A stretch of 64,000 bases of DNA from Providencia manganoxydans (GCF_016618195.1 NZ_CP067099.1:2480001-2544000), one strand, 5' to 3'. Counted from the first letter of the stretch, positions 18,581 through 30,354 are shown. The notes: generated by a model from the letters alone, not told the origin. Numbers and translations are program-made.

Positions 18581-20347
18581 ATGAACGTGCAGACAGACTA
18601 TTTAACACAACGCTCTGTTATTGAATCACAATTCACTACCAGTGATCGTACTTCACTGTTTTACCGCTATTGGCCCGCAGAACAACCCAGTGATAAAGCA
18701 ATTATACTGTTTCATCGTGGCCATGAGCATTCAGGGCGGGTCGCTCATTTGGTTGATGAATTAGAGTTACCTGACTATAGCATGTTTGCATGGGATGCCC
18801 GTGGGCACGGTCGTAATGATGGCCCTAGAGGTTATAGCCCATCACTCAGTACCTCTGTACATGATGTTGATGAATTCGTTCGTTATGTTTCTACGCAATA
18901 TCAAATACCGTTAGAAAATATCATTGTTATTGGTCAAAGTGTTGGTGCGGTCCTCGTATCTACTTGGGTACATGATTATGCGCCTCCCATTAGAGGTATG
19001 GTGTTAGCATCCCCTGCTTTTAAAGTAAAACTTTATGTTCCTTTTGCTCGTAGTGGATTAGCGCTGATGCAAAAAATACGTGGATTGTTTTACGTGAACT
19101 CCTACGTAAAAGCTAAATTTTTAACTCATGATCAACAACGCATTGATTCTTTCAATCGCGACCCATTAATTACACGTCCTATTGCCGTTAACATTCTGCT
19201 CGAACTTTACAAAACAGCTGACAGAATTGTTTCTGATGCGAGTGCAATCACTCTGCCTACACAATTATTTATTTCAGGTAGTGATCATGTGGTGCACCAC
19301 AAACCTCAACACCAATTTTATGCACGGCTGAACACCCCCATCAAAGAAAAACATATCCTACCTAATTTTTACCATGACACTTTAGGTGAGAAAGAGCGCC
19401 ATATTCCAATCGCTAAGATCCGTGAGTTCATTGGCAAATTATTTTCATTACCCCGTTACCAACATGACTACCAATATGAAGATACATGGAGTGTCAGTGC
19501 TGATGCTTATCGTGAACTCACTAAACCAATGCCTATTTGGTGCCCTAAAAATATAGGTTATAAGCTCCTTGGTAAACTAATGAGTACATTAGGAAAAACT
19601 TCCGAAGGTGTACGCATCGGTTATGATAAAGGCTTTGATTCCGGCTCGACCCTCGATTATATCTATCGCAATAAAGCACAAGGTAATGGATTATTTGGCC
19701 GAATCATTGATAGACAATATCTCAACAGTATTGGCTGGCAAGGTATACGTCAGCGTAAAACCAATATTGAAAATATCATTCGACAAGCCATCCGCGATCT
19801 CCATGACAATCAACAGCCTGTTCGTATCATAGATATTGCCGCAGGCCAAGGCAGATACCTTTTTGATGCTATCAACGACTATGGCAAAGTTGAGTCACTC
19901 CTCTTACGTGATTACAGCACAATCAATGTTGAACAAGGCCGCTTGCAGATCAAAGAACGTTACCTTGAAGATAAAGCCCGCTTTGAAGAAGGTAATGCCT
20001 TTGATGCTGATGATCTTGCTGCGGTAACGCCAGCGCCTACACTGGGGATCGTCAGTGGATTGTATGAACTTTTCCCAAGCAATGAGCTGATCCGTGCTTC
20101 ATTAAATGGCTTGTCCCGTGCCATACCTTCCGGTGGGCTTCTCATCTATACGTGTCAACCATGGCACCCTCAAGTTGAAATGATTGCTCGCGTACTGCCA
20201 AGCCACCAAGGCGGCCAAGCATGGGTTATGCGCTGCCGTAGCCAAGGTGAAATGGATGCTCTCATTAAAGAAGCTGGTTTTGAAAAACTCAATCAATTAA
20301 TTGATAGCTGGGGTATATTTACCGTATCTATTGCTCGGCGCTGCTAA
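18581..20347 (+). CDS. ynbC: YnbC: serine hydrolase fused to methyltransferase
   Basis: 588-residue two-domain protein, like E. coli YnbC (585). The N-terminal alpha/beta hydrolase (about 1-285) has LFHRGHEHSGR, WDARGHGRNDGPRG and the nucleophile elbow GQSVG with Ser120, resembling monoacylglycerol lipases. The C-terminal class I methyltransferase (about 370-588) carries DIAAGQG at residues 418-424 as the S-adenosylmethionine loop. Substrates are unknown; the operon suggests lipid modification at the inner membrane. No signal peptide is seen. Confidence 0.92.
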   Translation: MNVQTDYLTQRSVIESQFTTSDRTSLFYRYWPAEQPSDKAIILFHRGHEHSGRVAHLVDELELPDYSMFAWDARGHGRNDGPRGYSPSLSTSVHDVDEFVRYVSTQYQIPLENIIVIGQSVGAVLVSTWVHDYAPPIRGMVLASPAFKVKLYVPFARSGLALMQKIRGLFYVNSYVKAKFLTHDQQRIDSFNRDPLITRPIAVNILLELYKTADRIVSDASAITLPTQLFISGSDHVVHHKPQHQFYARLNTPIKEKHILPNFYHDTLGEKERHIPIAKIREFIGKLFSLPRYQHDYQYEDTWSVSADAYRELTKPMPIWCPKNIGYKLLGKLMSTLGKTSEGVRIGYDKGFDSGSTLDYIYRNKAQGNGLFGRIIDRQYLNSIGWQGIRQRKTNIENIIRQAIRDLHDNQQPVRIIDIAAGQGRYLFDAINDYGKVESLLLRDYSTINVEQGRLQIKERYLEDKARFEEGNAFDADDLAAVTPAPTLGIVSGLYELFPSNELIRASLNGLSRAIPSGGLLIYTCQPWHPQVEMIARVLPSHQGGQAWVMRCRSQGEMDALIKEAGFEKLNQLIDSWGIFTVSIARRC

Positions 20348-20462
20348 TACGCTGTATTAACGTTGGATTAGATGGTTATTTTGCCATCTAATCACTACGA
20401 TAATTTATTAGCATTAAATGAATCACAAACCATATAAATAGTGATAAAAATAAGGTAACCGA

Positions 20463-21803
20463 ATGATATCCCTACATAAACCATTGCCCTCCGCATCTCG
20501 GCGACAAATTTGGTTATACGGTCTTATTTGGTTAATCTTTTTAGCCCCTTTTTTCTTCCTCACGTATGGGCAAGTCAATACCTACACGGCTTCATTGTCC
20601 CAAGTTTCTTCCTATGTTTATTCATGGGAAAAACATATTCCATTTCTAGCTTGGACTATTATCCCCTATTGGAGTATTGACCTTTTCTATGGTTTATCCC
20701 TTTTCATATGCACCTCAGTACGTGAACAAACTATCCATGCGCTACGTTTAATTGCGGGATCATTAGCCGCATGCATTGGTTTTTTACTATTTCCGTTAAA
20801 ATTTAGTTTCCCTAGACCTGAAACAAGCCACATTACTGGATGGATGTTTGATCGCCTTGAGATGTTCGACCTTCCTTACAATCAAGCTCCTTCATTACAT
20901 ATCATCCTATTATGGCTGCTCTGGCTACGTTTCCGAGCTCATCTACCCGCTAAATGGCATCGGATACTTCATAGCTGGTCATTATTAATACTCTTTTCTG
21001 TCCTTACCACATGGCAACACCATTTTATTGATGTCATCAGTGGCTTTGCTGTGGGTGTTATCATTAGTTATCTATTGCCTATTGATAGCCAATGGCACTG
21101 GCACTACACCGGCAGCCGACGTAGTTTAAAAATATCGATTAACTATGGTATCGGGGCTTTGATCTGCTTATTTATTGCCATTACCTTCCAAGGAGGAGCA
21201 TGGATACTATTATGGCCTGCTATTACATTCCTATTGGTCACCCTTGGATACCTAGGGTTGGGTGCTTCAGTGTTCCAAAAAACCCCTGAAGGGGGGCTCT
21301 CTCCATCAGCTTACATAATACTTCTCCCATATCGACTCATCGCTATTGGTACCTATCATTACTATGCAAGCGCATGTCGACAACCCAGTAAAGTCAGCGA
21401 GCATATTATTTTAGGAGGACGTCCGCTTTATCCTTTGCAAACACAAGCCGTTTTCGACATGACTTGCGAGTGGCCACGCAATGTTTATAGCAAAAATTTA
21501 ATTTACCGTAGCCAACCACAAATAGATTTGTTACCAATAAGCGCGAAAGATATTGAACGTGCCGTACACACCATGGATGAATTAGCGAAGAGTGGTTCAA
21601 TTTATGTACACTGCAAACTAGGTTATTCACGCAGTGCAACGATTGTTATCGCTTGGTTAGTCCATCAGCATCAAGCAAAAACGATTGATGATGCAATTAA
21701 AATTGTGACTCAAGTAAGGCCGAAAGTGATCCTAAATGAAGCAACTATTGAACAATTAAATCATTGGTATCAGAAATATCATTCACATAGGAGAATGCCA
21801 TGA
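20463..21803 (+). CDS. ynbD: YnbD: PAP2 phosphatase fused to dual-specificity phosphatase
   Basis: 446-residue protein with about six or more transmembrane segments in its first 290 residues. They carry a PAP2-type lipid phosphatase core: KFSFPRPE near 113-120, PSLHIILLWL near 143-152 and HHFIDVISGFAVG near 186-198. A C-terminal dual-specificity/tyrosine phosphatase domain has the CX5R loop HCKLGYSRS (Cys384, Arg390). This matches E. coli YnbD. Combined with YnbA and YnbC it suggests a pathway making and dephosphorylating a phospholipid, function untested here. The stop overlaps the next start as ATGA. Confidence 0.9.
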   Translation: MISLHKPLPSASRRQIWLYGLIWLIFLAPFFFLTYGQVNTYTASLSQVSSYVYSWEKHIPFLAWTIIPYWSIDLFYGLSLFICTSVREQTIHALRLIAGSLAACIGFLLFPLKFSFPRPETSHITGWMFDRLEMFDLPYNQAPSLHIILLWLLWLRFRAHLPAKWHRILHSWSLLILFSVLTTWQHHFIDVISGFAVGVIISYLLPIDSQWHWHYTGSRRSLKISINYGIGALICLFIAITFQGGAWILLWPAITFLLVTLGYLGLGASVFQKTPEGGLSPSAYIILLPYRLIAIGTYHYYASACRQPSKVSEHIILGGRPLYPLQTQAVFDMTCEWPRNVYSKNLIYRSQPQIDLLPISAKDIERAVHTMDELAKSGSIYVHCKLGYSRSATIVIAWLVHQHQAKTIDDAIKIVTQVRPKVILNEATIEQLNHWYQKYHSHRRMP

Positions 21804-22207
21804 ATAATTTATCTAATAGGCAATGCGGCAATGTCATGGTTATTTTTACATCAAGTTGGCGTTATTTAGCAAGTGCATCATTGCTCGCCTTTATTTGTCA
21901 GTTCATTCTCTATATATACTCATTCGATAACTGGGTATATTTATTTGTTAATAGCATTATTTTTATTATTAGCCACTATTATATCTTTAGACTATGGTTT
22001 GATAATCAATTATTTCAAGTTTTATATCAACAGGATGACTGCTCTCATTTTGATTTTGCATTACAATATCTTTTTCCTAAAAAACAAACAATTACCAATA
22101 TGCATCAACGTTGGTATGGTACAAAAAAATTATTTAATTATGCACTCTCATTAGTTGTTATACATTGGGTTTGGTTAATAGTTTCAGTGATAATGATGAG
22201 AATGTAA
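21800..22207 (+). CDS. Small membrane protein of unknown function, ynb operon
   Basis: 135-residue protein not recognised. It has hydrophobic segments at about 23-45, 47-66 and 112-132, a positively charged C-terminal end, and a soluble loop containing LQYLFPKKQTITNMHQRWYG. Its start overlaps the ynbD stop by four bases (ATGA), so it is probably translated with ynbD. It is not part of the E. coli ynbABCD operon as known. It might be a partner of the lipid enzymes, but nothing in the sequence proves a role. Confidence 0.7.
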   Translation: MNNLSNRQCGNVMVIFTSSWRYLASASLLAFICQFILYIYSFDNWVYLFVNSIIFIISHYYIFRLWFDNQLFQVLYQQDDCSHFDFALQYLFPKKQTITNMHQRWYGTKKLFNYALSLVVIHWVWLIVSVIMMRM

Positions 22208-22444
22208 TAAAATCTTACTAATGAATGGTATTATTCATTGATTCTTATTAACTATAATAAATTACTATTTATTCATTTTTAGAGGTGCCACAATAAGATA
22301 TTAGCCATTTTTTTACTTTTGGCACTGTAACCGTTATGATAATTACGAATTCATTGACTCATAACAGATTTTTTCCAATGAATTCAGCGTATCCTTTGTC
22401 ATTCGTTTTCCATTATTTTCACCCTGTTATTTTGGTGGGGTACA

Positions 22445-24133
22445 ATGAGTACAAAAAAAATTAATAGATTGCGCCCATTTAGTGCGCTAATAGATTCATG
22501 TTGGAAAGAAAAATATACCTTTGCACGTTTTATTAAAGATTTAATTGCAGGGATCACCGTCGGAATTATCGCCATTCCATTAGCAATGGCCTTAGCTATA
22601 GCAAGTGGTGTGCCTCCGCAATATGGGCTGTATACTGCGGCAATTGCAGGTATTGTTATCGCCATCTCGGGGGGATCACGTTACAGTGTTTCAGGCCCCA
22701 CGGCCGCTTTTGTAGTGATCCTATATCCAGTGTCTCAACAATTTGGCATAAGTGGTTTACTGGTTGCGACACTTATGTCGGGGCTTATCTTACTGGCAAT
22801 GGGTTTTGCCCGCTTCGGGAAATTTATCGAATATATTCCTGTTTCTGTCACATTGGGATTTACTTCAGGGATCGCTATCACCATTGCCACAATGCAGATT
22901 AAAGATTTTTTTGGCCTGCAATTGGCGCACGTGCCCGAAAACTATGTTGATAAAGTCATTGCATTAGCTAATGCCTTACCAACCTTACAATATAGCGATA
23001 CATTAATTGGTCTTGTTACCTTATTAATCCTAATTTATTGGCCAAAACTTGGCTTAAAGTTACCCGGTCACTTACCAGCGTTGGTCGCAGGTACTTTAGT
23101 CATGTGGTGTTTATCACTGTTTGATAAGCAAGTGGCTACTATTGGTTCGCAATTTAGTTATTTATTACCTGATGGCACTGAGGGTAACGGTATCCCTCCC
23201 ATTTTACCTCAATTTGTTCTACCGTGGGAGCTTCCTGGTAGTGCACCAATTAGCTGGTCAATGATTACGGCTTTAATGCCAGCCGCTTTTTCTATGGCCG
23301 TTTTAGGGGCTATTGAATCACTACTTTGCGCTGTCGTACTTGATAATATGACAGGTAAAAAACATCATTCAAATAGTGAACTGATCGGCCAAGGTTTTGG
23401 TAATATCGCTGCACCATTTTTTGGTGGGATCACAGCAACAGCAGCTATTGCACGCTCAGCGGCTAACGTTCGTGCAGGAGCAACCTCACCCGTATCAGCT
23501 ATCATCCATTCACTGCTAGTACTACTTACATTACTGGTATTGGCACCAATGCTTTCCTATCTGCCTCTTGCTGCGATGTCATCACTGTTGTTAATGGTCG
23601 CTTGGAATATGAGCGCCGCACGTAAAGTTATCGACCTGATACGTCGCGCCCCTAAAGACGACATCATTGTTCTACTGCTTTGTATGTCTCTGACTGTGTT
23701 ATTTGATATGGTGATTGCAATTACTGTCGGTATCGTTTTAGCATCATTGCTATTTATGCGCCGCATAGCCAACATGACACGAATTAGTGAGTTAGCAGCA
23801 ACGGATGAGACGAAAAGTCGATTGGTCGTACGCGTAAATGGTCCTCTGTTCTTTGCTGCCGCAGAACGCATATTTGATGAGTTAAGGATCAAAAGTGAAG
23901 GTTACGAAACGATCGTTATGCAATGGGATGCTGTCCCTGTTCTCGATGCGGGTGGCTTAGAAGCATTTCAAAAATTTATCGATACCGTAAAAAAAGACAC
24001 GCATATTGTTGTGTGTGATATTCCATTCCAGCCTTTAAAAACCTTGGCTCGCGCACGTGTGACACCAATTGAAGGCACATTAAGTTTCTATAATTCGATA
24101 GATAAAGCTCTTGAAGAGCTTGATTCTGAATAA
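22445..24133 (+). CDS. dauA: SulP-family C4-dicarboxylate transporter DauA
   Basis: 562-residue SulP transporter, nearly collinear with E. coli DauA (YchM), which imports succinate aerobically at acidic pH. Twelve to fourteen membrane segments occupy residues 35-430, with the family signature [19 protein letters not shown] near residue 60-78. A C-terminal STAS domain covers about 450-555 ([35 protein letters not shown]). In E. coli the gene lies between prs and ychH; here it has moved to the other side of the kdsA-hemA-prs block. A terminator follows at once. Confidence 0.95.
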   Translation: MSTKKINRLRPFSALIDSCWKEKYTFARFIKDLIAGITVGIIAIPLAMALAIASGVPPQYGLYTAAIAGIVIAISGGSRYSVSGPTAAFVVILYPVSQQFGISGLLVATLMSGLILLAMGFARFGKFIEYIPVSVTLGFTSGIAITIATMQIKDFFGLQLAHVPENYVDKVIALANALPTLQYSDTLIGLVTLLILIYWPKLGLKLPGHLPALVAGTLVMWCLSLFDKQVATIGSQFSYLLPDGTEGNGIPPILPQFVLPWELPGSAPISWSMITALMPAAFSMAVLGAIESLLCAVVLDNMTGKKHHSNSELIGQGFGNIAAPFFGGITATAAIARSAANVRAGATSPVSAIIHSLLVLLTLLVLAPMLSYLPLAAMSSLLLMVAWNMSAARKVIDLIRRAPKDDIIVLLLCMSLTVLFDMVIAITVGIVLASLLFMRRIANMTRISELAATDETKSRLVVRVNGPLFFAAAERIFDELRIKSEGYETIVMQWDAVPVLDAGGLEAFQKFIDTVKKDTHIVVCDIPFQPLKTLARARVTPIEGTLSFYNSIDKALEELDSE

Positions 24134-24136
24134 ATA

Positions 24137-24178
24137 AAATTAGCCGCTATCAGATACCCGAGTAGCGGCTAATTTTTT
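24137..24178 (+). terminator. dauA terminator
   Basis: Stem ATTAGCCGCTA / TAGCGGCTAAT (11 bp) around a 13-base loop, followed by TTTTTTA, immediately after the dauA stop. An A-tract before the stem may let it also serve the minus-strand gene remnant. Confidence 0.9.
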
Positions 24179-24181
24179 ATT

Positions 24182-24460
24182 TCAAATTACTGAGATCGGC
24201 GGCCATTGCTGTGGAGTGTGTAACACCCTTAACATAATGATATTACTTTTCAATTGAACATAAATAATGACATAGTGGTGATTAATCACCAATTCCCTCA
24301 TACCTTTTACTTGTCCTGTTCGCCCCATATCTGGAAAAAATAATAGTTGTAAAGCCTTGGTTGCTACTTCATTTTTTATTTGTTGTGCTGATTGAGGATT
24401 TTTATCAGCAATAAAACTAACAATATTCAATCAGTCTTGTTGGGCGTCTCCATGCCACAT
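24182..24460 (-). pseudogene. Decayed RelE/ParE-family toxin gene
   Basis: The frame from an ATG at 24460 reads MWHGDAQQD, then a TGA at 24431-24433, then LNIVSFIADKNPQSAQQ and onward to a normal ParE-like end with MRELVINHHYVIIYV and RVLHTPQQWPP. ParE toxins begin with a W-x-x-x-A-x-x-D-L helix, which here is split exactly by the TGA, so the gene looks inactivated by a point mutation. A TTG just after the stop could still start an N-terminally clipped protein. No antitoxin gene is adjacent: only about 50 bp separate it from the next gene. Confidence 0.72.
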
Positions 24461-24508
24461 TAATTTATTCTAGTCTGAATATTTATATTTTAGACGCAGC
24501 TACAGGAG

Positions 24509-25411
24509 CTACAATGCAGAGCCTTGTCCACCATGAGACAGTAGATACTGATATAGACTATTCATGCCTAACCAACGGTTTGAGCACCACTCTGGTGCTA
24601 ATAGTGTCGGACGTCGAGCACTAGCACATATACGATGATAAATAATTTCAGATGGAGTATGGCGGATCATTTCGCCAGCTATTGAGGTGTAATCCGCCAA
24701 TGTGATCGGTTGAAGACGTCCAACTTGCCAACTTTTAGCCATTATGCTGCCACCAACAATGTGTAAAGGATGCAACTTAATGCCATCTGTTCCACATTCA
24801 AGGACTTTATCGAGTGTTTGCATATTCATTAATTGGTCTTCGTTAGGTAATCCACAAATAAGATGGGTACACACCTTCAATCCCAATTGTCGTGCTTTAC
24901 TCGCTGTTTGCTGATACGACGAAAAATTATGCCCTCGGTTAATACGATGCAGTGTTCTATCATGGGCACTTTGTAAACCTAGCTCCAACCATATTTCATA
25001 ACCGCGCTCACGATAGCTGCTCAATAGCGATAAAACCTCTTCAGGGACACAGTCGGGACGCGTTCCAACACATAATCCAACAATGTCAGCCTGTTTAAGA
25101 GCTTCTTCATAGAGCTCTTTTAATATGCATACCTCTGCATAAGTACTCGTATAGGCTTGAAAATAAGCAAGATAGCGATTAGCACGGGTAATTTTAGTCA
25201 CTTGCCCACGAATTTGTTCGCTAATGGATAGAGACGATTGGTTTTCATCAGAAAAAGAAGACACATTACAAAATGTACAACCACCGCGACCAAGAGTGCC
25301 ATCCCGATTAGGGCAATTGAAACCGCCATGAAGGGTAATTTTATGAATTTTCTCACCATAACGGCGCTGCAGATCAGCGCCGAACATGTTGACAACTTGA
25401 TTGAGTTGCAT
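24509..25411 (-). CDS. yhcC: Radical SAM protein YhcC (TIGR01212 family)
   Basis: 300-residue radical SAM enzyme. The Cys cluster of this family is at Cys33, Cys45 and Cys48 (CPNRDGTLGRGGCTFC), which would bind a 4Fe-4S cluster that cleaves S-adenosylmethionine. GLCVGTRPDCVPEE near residue 115 and the LELGLQSAHDRTLHRINRGH stretch match YhcC/ELP3-like proteins. The reaction is not established. In E. coli yhcC lies beside arcB and gltB; here it follows kdsA by 12 bp on the same strand, so co-transcription is likely. Confidence 0.88.
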   Translation of the reverse strand: MQLNQVVNMFGADLQRRYGEKIHKITLHGGFNCPNRDGTLGRGGCTFCNVSSFSDENQSSLSISEQIRGQVTKITRANRYLAYFQAYTSTYAEVCILKELYEEALKQADIVGLCVGTRPDCVPEEVLSLLSSYRERGYEIWLELGLQSAHDRTLHRINRGHNFSSYQQTASKARQLGLKVCTHLICGLPNEDQLMNMQTLDKVLECGTDGIKLHPLHIVGGSIMAKSWQVGRLQPITLADYTSIAGEMIRHTPSEIIYHRICASARRPTLLAPEWCSNRWLGMNSLYQYLLSHGGQGSAL

Positions 25412-25423
25412 ACCAAATAGTGA

Positions 25424-26311
<888 letters not shown>

Positions 26312-26323
26312 CTATACAATAAA

Positions 26324-27133
26324 TTAATGTAACACTACAGGAAGATTATCTAATGAATATATCTGAATTTTAATCATTTCAGAAACAGGATCTTCTGGGC
26401 AATGTTCAATAAAGTAGTTTAAATCATTCAACGCAACATGATTACAATCTAAATGTGCGAGGATTAACCCACGATCACGGATTTCATAAGGGTCTTCAGG
26501 ATCTAACGCCAGTAATGTTTCACAAACCCTTAGTGCCAATTCCATCTTTTTTTCTTCCATCAATGATGCTTTCAGCGTGTCAAATAATTTACGAATAATC
26601 ACACTGTTTTCCGCAACATCAAGTTGATCGTCATCAAGGTCAGAGTATGGATCGACTGTTCCTTTAAGCCAAAGATTTAATGTATGCCACGATAACGTTT
26701 CACCATTAACTGGGTTTATGAACCATTGAGAACCATCATTTTTTTGTGCCAGCAAAAGTAGCTGGGTTGGAAACACCGCTGGCTCTATAGCAATATCAAG
26801 TTTCTCGGCGATATATAGGAATATTGAGCCTAATGAGACGGGTGTACCTCGTTTTGAGGCCAAAACCTTATCTAACCAAAGCATATCAGATAAAGCATAA
26901 ATACCATCTGCTCCACCAAAGCGCCACTGCTGATAAAAAAGGCACAGCAACTGATTTATCTTGCTTTCATTATCAGCCTGTAAATCGATAACCGCTTTAG
27001 CTGTCTCTACTAAGCTATCTAACTGAGCTTGAACCTGCATCAGAGGAAAATCTACACGAACGTTTTGCGAGACCATCATAATACCTTCACTTAAAGGTAT
27101 TTTATTGAATTCAATATTTTTTATGGTTTTCAT
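26324..27133 (-). CDS. sirB1: SirB1, transglutaminase-like/TPR protein
   Basis: 269 residues, the same as E. coli SirB1. The N-terminal part carries the SirB1 transglutaminase-like domain (RFGGADGIYALSDMLWLDKV near 70-90). The C-terminal part holds TPR-like helices (MELALRVCETLLALDPEDPYEIRDRG). Function is unclear; its conserved position next to prmC/prfA suggests a translation- or envelope-linked role. The ATG at 27133 overlaps the prmC stop as TGATG; a GTG one codon earlier is possible. sirB2, present between prmC and sirB1 in E. coli, is absent. Confidence 0.92.
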   Translation of the reverse strand: MKTIKNIEFNKIPLSEGIMMVSQNVRVDFPLMQVQAQLDSLVETAKAVIDLQADNESKINQLLCLFYQQWRFGGADGIYALSDMLWLDKVLASKRGTPVSLGSIFLYIAEKLDIAIEPAVFPTQLLLLAQKNDGSQWFINPVNGETLSWHTLNLWLKGTVDPYSDLDDDQLDVAENSVIIRKLFDTLKASLMEEKKMELALRVCETLLALDPEDPYEIRDRGLILAHLDCNHVALNDLNYFIEHCPEDPVSEMIKIQIYSLDNLPVVLH

Positions 27134-27978
27134 CACTCTTCCACTGCTTTATTCCACTGCCCAAGCGAAATTCTATCTCGGCCGCCATAATCTAGGCAGG
27201 TTTCAATATTGCTAAATCCATATTGTTCAAACAGTTTTCGTACCGCTGCACCTTGTTGCCATCCATGTTCAACCAGCAGCCAACCCTTCGGTTTAAGATA
27301 TCCTTTCGACTTGGAAACAATATGGTCTAAATCTGACAATCCTTGATTATCTGCCACTAATGCAGTCAAAGGCTCAAATCTTACATCGCCTTGCTGTAAA
27401 TGAACGTCATTTCCATCAATATAAGGTGGATTACTAACAATCATATCAAAATGTTGATTGAAAAGAGCCTTATACCAATCACTTTGCAAAAACTGCACAT
27501 TATTTATAGCTAAACGCTGTTGATTGCTTTGTGCCAGAGAAACTGCTTCAGGATTGAAATCGATACCGACAACTGTGCTATCCAAACGTTCAGAAGCAAG
27601 AGCCAATGCAATTGCCCCTGTCCCTGTCCCTAAATCTAAAATGTGACAAGGCTGTGCTGGCAAACGTATTAAGGCTTGTTCAACAAGACATTCAGTGTCA
27701 GGACGAGGGATAAGTGTTGCAGGTGAGACAAATAATGGCAAAGACCAAAATTCACGTTCACCAATGATGTAAGCAATGGGTTCACCTTGCTCTCGGCGTT
27801 GCAACAAAGATTCTAAGTGATCTTGCTCTACGAGTTTTAACTCTGTCTCCGCAAATGCAAAAATAAATGTTCGCGTTTGCCTAGTGACGTGTTGCAATAA
27901 AATCTCTGCGTCTCGTTTAGCACTGTCGCTATTTGACAGCCTAGCAACAGCTAGGCTCACCCATTCACCGTACTGCAT
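27133..27978 (-). CDS. prmC: Release factor glutamine methyltransferase PrmC
   Basis: 281-residue methyltransferase that N5-methylates the GGQ glutamine of release factors RF1 and RF2. An N-terminal helical domain precedes the class I fold with DLGTGTGA (115-122) and the catalytic NPPY motif at 183-186. Its start overlaps the stop of its substrate gene prfA as TAATG, indicating translational coupling. Confidence 0.96.
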   Translation of the reverse strand: MQYGEWVSLAVARLSNSDSAKRDAEILLQHVTRQTRTFIFAFAETELKLVEQDHLESLLQRREQGEPIAYIIGEREFWSLPLFVSPATLIPRPDTECLVEQALIRLPAQPCHILDLGTGTGAIALALASERLDSTVVGIDFNPEAVSLAQSNQQRLAINNVQFLQSDWYKALFNQHFDMIVSNPPYIDGNDVHLQQGDVRFEPLTALVADNQGLSDLDHIVSKSKGYLKPKGWLLVEHGWQQGAAVRKLFEQYGFSNIETCLDYGGRDRISLGQWNKAVEE

Positions 27979-29060
27979 TAGTCTTGCTCAGATAATGCAG
28001 AAAGTTGGTCAGCTTGATATTCGTTAATAATTGGCTGAATTAACGTATCTAGTTTTCCTTCCATGACTTCGTCTAAACGGTATAGGGTTAGGTTAATTCG
28101 ATGATCCGTTACCCTACCTTGAGGAAAGTTATAAGTACGGATACGATCAGAACGATCTCCAGAACCTAATAAATTACGACGCTCCGAAGCTTCTGCGGCT
28201 TGACGTTTATCCATTTCAGCTTGACGAATACGAGCTCCCAACACTGACATCGCTTTAGCTTTGTTTTTGTGCTGTGAACGTTCATCCTGACATTCAACTA
28301 CAATACCTGTTGGAAGGTGAGTAATACGAATCGCTGAGTCGGTGGTGTTAACGTGCTGTCCACCCGCACCAGAAGAACGGAAAGTATCAATACGCAAGTC
28401 AGCAGGACTAATATCAGGTAGTTCAGCTTCAGGTAATTCAGGAAGGATTGCGACCGTACATGCCGATGTATGAATACGCCCTTGCGATTCAGTTTCAGGC
28501 ACACGTTGAACACGATGACCACCCGATTCAAATTTCAGGCGTCCATAGACACTTTCACCCGATATTTTTGCGATAACTTCTTTATAACCGCCGTGCTCAC
28601 CATCACTGGTACTCATTAGCTCAACACGCCAACGATTTGCTTCTGCAAAACGGCTATACATACGGAATAGATCTCCCGCAAAAATAGCCGCTTCATCACC
28701 ACCTGCACCCGCACGAATTTCAAGAAAACAGTTGTATTCGTCATCCGGATCTTTTGGTAATAATAGTAATTGTAACTGCTGCTCTAGCTCTTCATTGCGC
28801 GTTTTTGCTTCTTTCAGCTCTTCTTGAGCCATTTCTTTCATTTCAGGATCATCTAGCATCATTTCTGCTGTTTCGATATCCTCTTGAACAGTTCGCCATG
28901 CGGTAAAACATTTTGCGACATCAGTCAGTTGAGCATACTCTTTTGATAGGGCGCGAAAACGCCCCTGATCAGCAATCACACCTGCATCGGCAAGGTGTGC
29001 TTGAATTTCTTCATAGCGTTCCTGTAATGCTTCCAGTTTTGCGACAATAGAAGGCTTCAT
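27978..29060 (-). CDS. prfA: Peptide chain release factor 1
   Basis: 360 residues, the standard RF1 length. It decodes UAA and UAG and triggers peptide release. The GGQ motif in [14 protein letters not shown] near residue 233, the codon-recognition PxT region around [15 protein letters not shown], and the N-terminal coiled domain are present. It follows hemA by 31 bp, as in E. coli. Confidence 0.98.
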   Translation of the reverse strand: MKPSIVAKLEALQERYEEIQAHLADAGVIADQGRFRALSKEYAQLTDVAKCFTAWRTVQEDIETAEMMLDDPEMKEMAQEELKEAKTRNEELEQQLQLLLLPKDPDDEYNCFLEIRAGAGGDEAAIFAGDLFRMYSRFAEANRWRVELMSTSDGEHGGYKEVIAKISGESVYGRLKFESGGHRVQRVPETESQGRIHTSACTVAILPELPEAELPDISPADLRIDTFRSSGAGGQHVNTTDSAIRITHLPTGIVVECQDERSQHKNKAKAMSVLGARIRQAEMDKRQAAEASERRNLLGSGDRSDRIRTYNFPQGRVTDHRINLTLYRLDEVMEGKLDTLIQPIINEYQADQLSALSEQD

Positions 29061-29091
29061 TCGTTATATCAGACCCATGATTAAAATGTGG

Positions 29092-30354
29092 TTATTGATG
29101 GTTCAGCCCTAAGCTGTCCCTAAGTAGATTCAGGCGCTCCACATCACCATCTCCAGCAGCTTGCTGTAAAGACTTTGTCGGTGCGTGGATCAAGCGATTG
29201 GTCAATTGTTGGGTAAGTTGCGTAATAACTTGTTCAGGATCTGCACCCTGACTAATTGCCGCGAGTGCTTTTTCTGTCATACCCGCGCGGATTGCCTCTG
29301 CTTGCGCTCTGTAATCGCGAATTGTAGACACTGCTGCTTGCGAGCGCAACCAATCCATGAAATGGCTGCTTTCTTGTTCAACAATAAATTCAGCTTCGAC
29401 AGCAGCAGCTTTACGTTGTGCTAAGTTTTGCTGAATAATGGATTCAAGATCATCAACGGTGTACAAATAAACATCTCGTAATTTTTCAACATCTTCCTCG
29501 ATATCACGAGGAACTGCGATATCAATTAGTAACATTGGTTTATTACGGCGTACTTTCATCGCTCGCTCCACCATACCTTTACCAATAATAGGTAATGGGC
29601 TAGCCGTCGAGCTGATCACAATATCTGCTTGCGCTAAACGCGTATCAATATCAGAGAGTGTGATCACTTCAGCGTTAACTTCACTGGCTAATAATTGAGC
29701 GCGCTCGCGAGTACGATTGGCAATCATCATGCGCTGTACGCCATGCTCACGTAAATGGCGGGCCACTAATTCAATCGTTTCCCCTGCTCCCACCAGCAGT
29801 ATATTCAAATGTTTAAGTGATTCGAAAATTTGCCTTGCTAGTGTACATGCGGCAAAGGCCACAGAGACAGCATTAGCGCCGATTTCAGTTTCAGTACGAA
29901 CACGCTTAGCCACTGAAAATGACTTTTGAAATAAACGCTCTAGCTCACTGGAGAGTGAATGATTATCTTGAGAAAGTGCAAAGGCTTTTTTGACTTGCCC
30001 AAGAATTTGGGGTTCGCCAAGCACTAATGAGTCTAACCCACTAGCAACACGCATTAAATGGCTAACGGCTTGATCACCCTCATGCCAATACAAGCTAGGC
30101 TTTAAATCTTTGTCAGTGATATTATGAAATTCACATAGCCATGCAATCAACTGTTCTTGCGCCTGCTCTTGCGATTCCAAGCTAAGGTACAGCTCTGTTC
30201 TATTACACGTCGACAGCACAACACCACCGCTAACTTGAGGCTGTTGTAATAACTGCTCAAGTGCATGGTCTATTTTTTCTGGTCCAAAAGTGACCCTCTC
30301 ACGCAGAGCCACTGGTGCCGTTTTATGGTTGATGCCTAAGGCTAATAGGGTCAT
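29092..30354 (-). CDS. hemA: Glutamyl-tRNA reductase
   Basis: 420-residue enzyme that reduces glutamyl-tRNA to glutamate-1-semialdehyde, the first step of C5 haem synthesis. The catalytic Cys50 lies in [13 protein letters not shown]. The NADPH domain motif [16 protein letters not shown] is near 183-198. The long dimerisation helix forms the C-terminus. The N-terminus [14 protein letters not shown] is the one that mediates regulated proteolysis in related enteric bacteria. Confidence 0.98.
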   Translation of the reverse strand: MTLLALGINHKTAPVALRERVTFGPEKIDHALEQLLQQPQVSGGVVLSTCNRTELYLSLESQEQAQEQLIAWLCEFHNITDKDLKPSLYWHEGDQAVSHLMRVASGLDSLVLGEPQILGQVKKAFALSQDNHSLSSELERLFQKSFSVAKRVRTETEIGANAVSVAFAACTLARQIFESLKHLNILLVGAGETIELVARHLREHGVQRMMIANRTRERAQLLASEVNAEVITLSDIDTRLAQADIVISSTASPLPIIGKGMVERAMKVRRNKPMLLIDIAVPRDIEEDVEKLRDVYLYTVDDLESIIQQNLAQRKAAAVEAEFIVEQESSHFMDWLRSQAAVSTIRDYRAQAEAIRAGMTEKALAAISQGADPEQVITQLTQQLTNRLIHAPTKSLQQAAGDGDVERLNLLRDSLGLNHQ

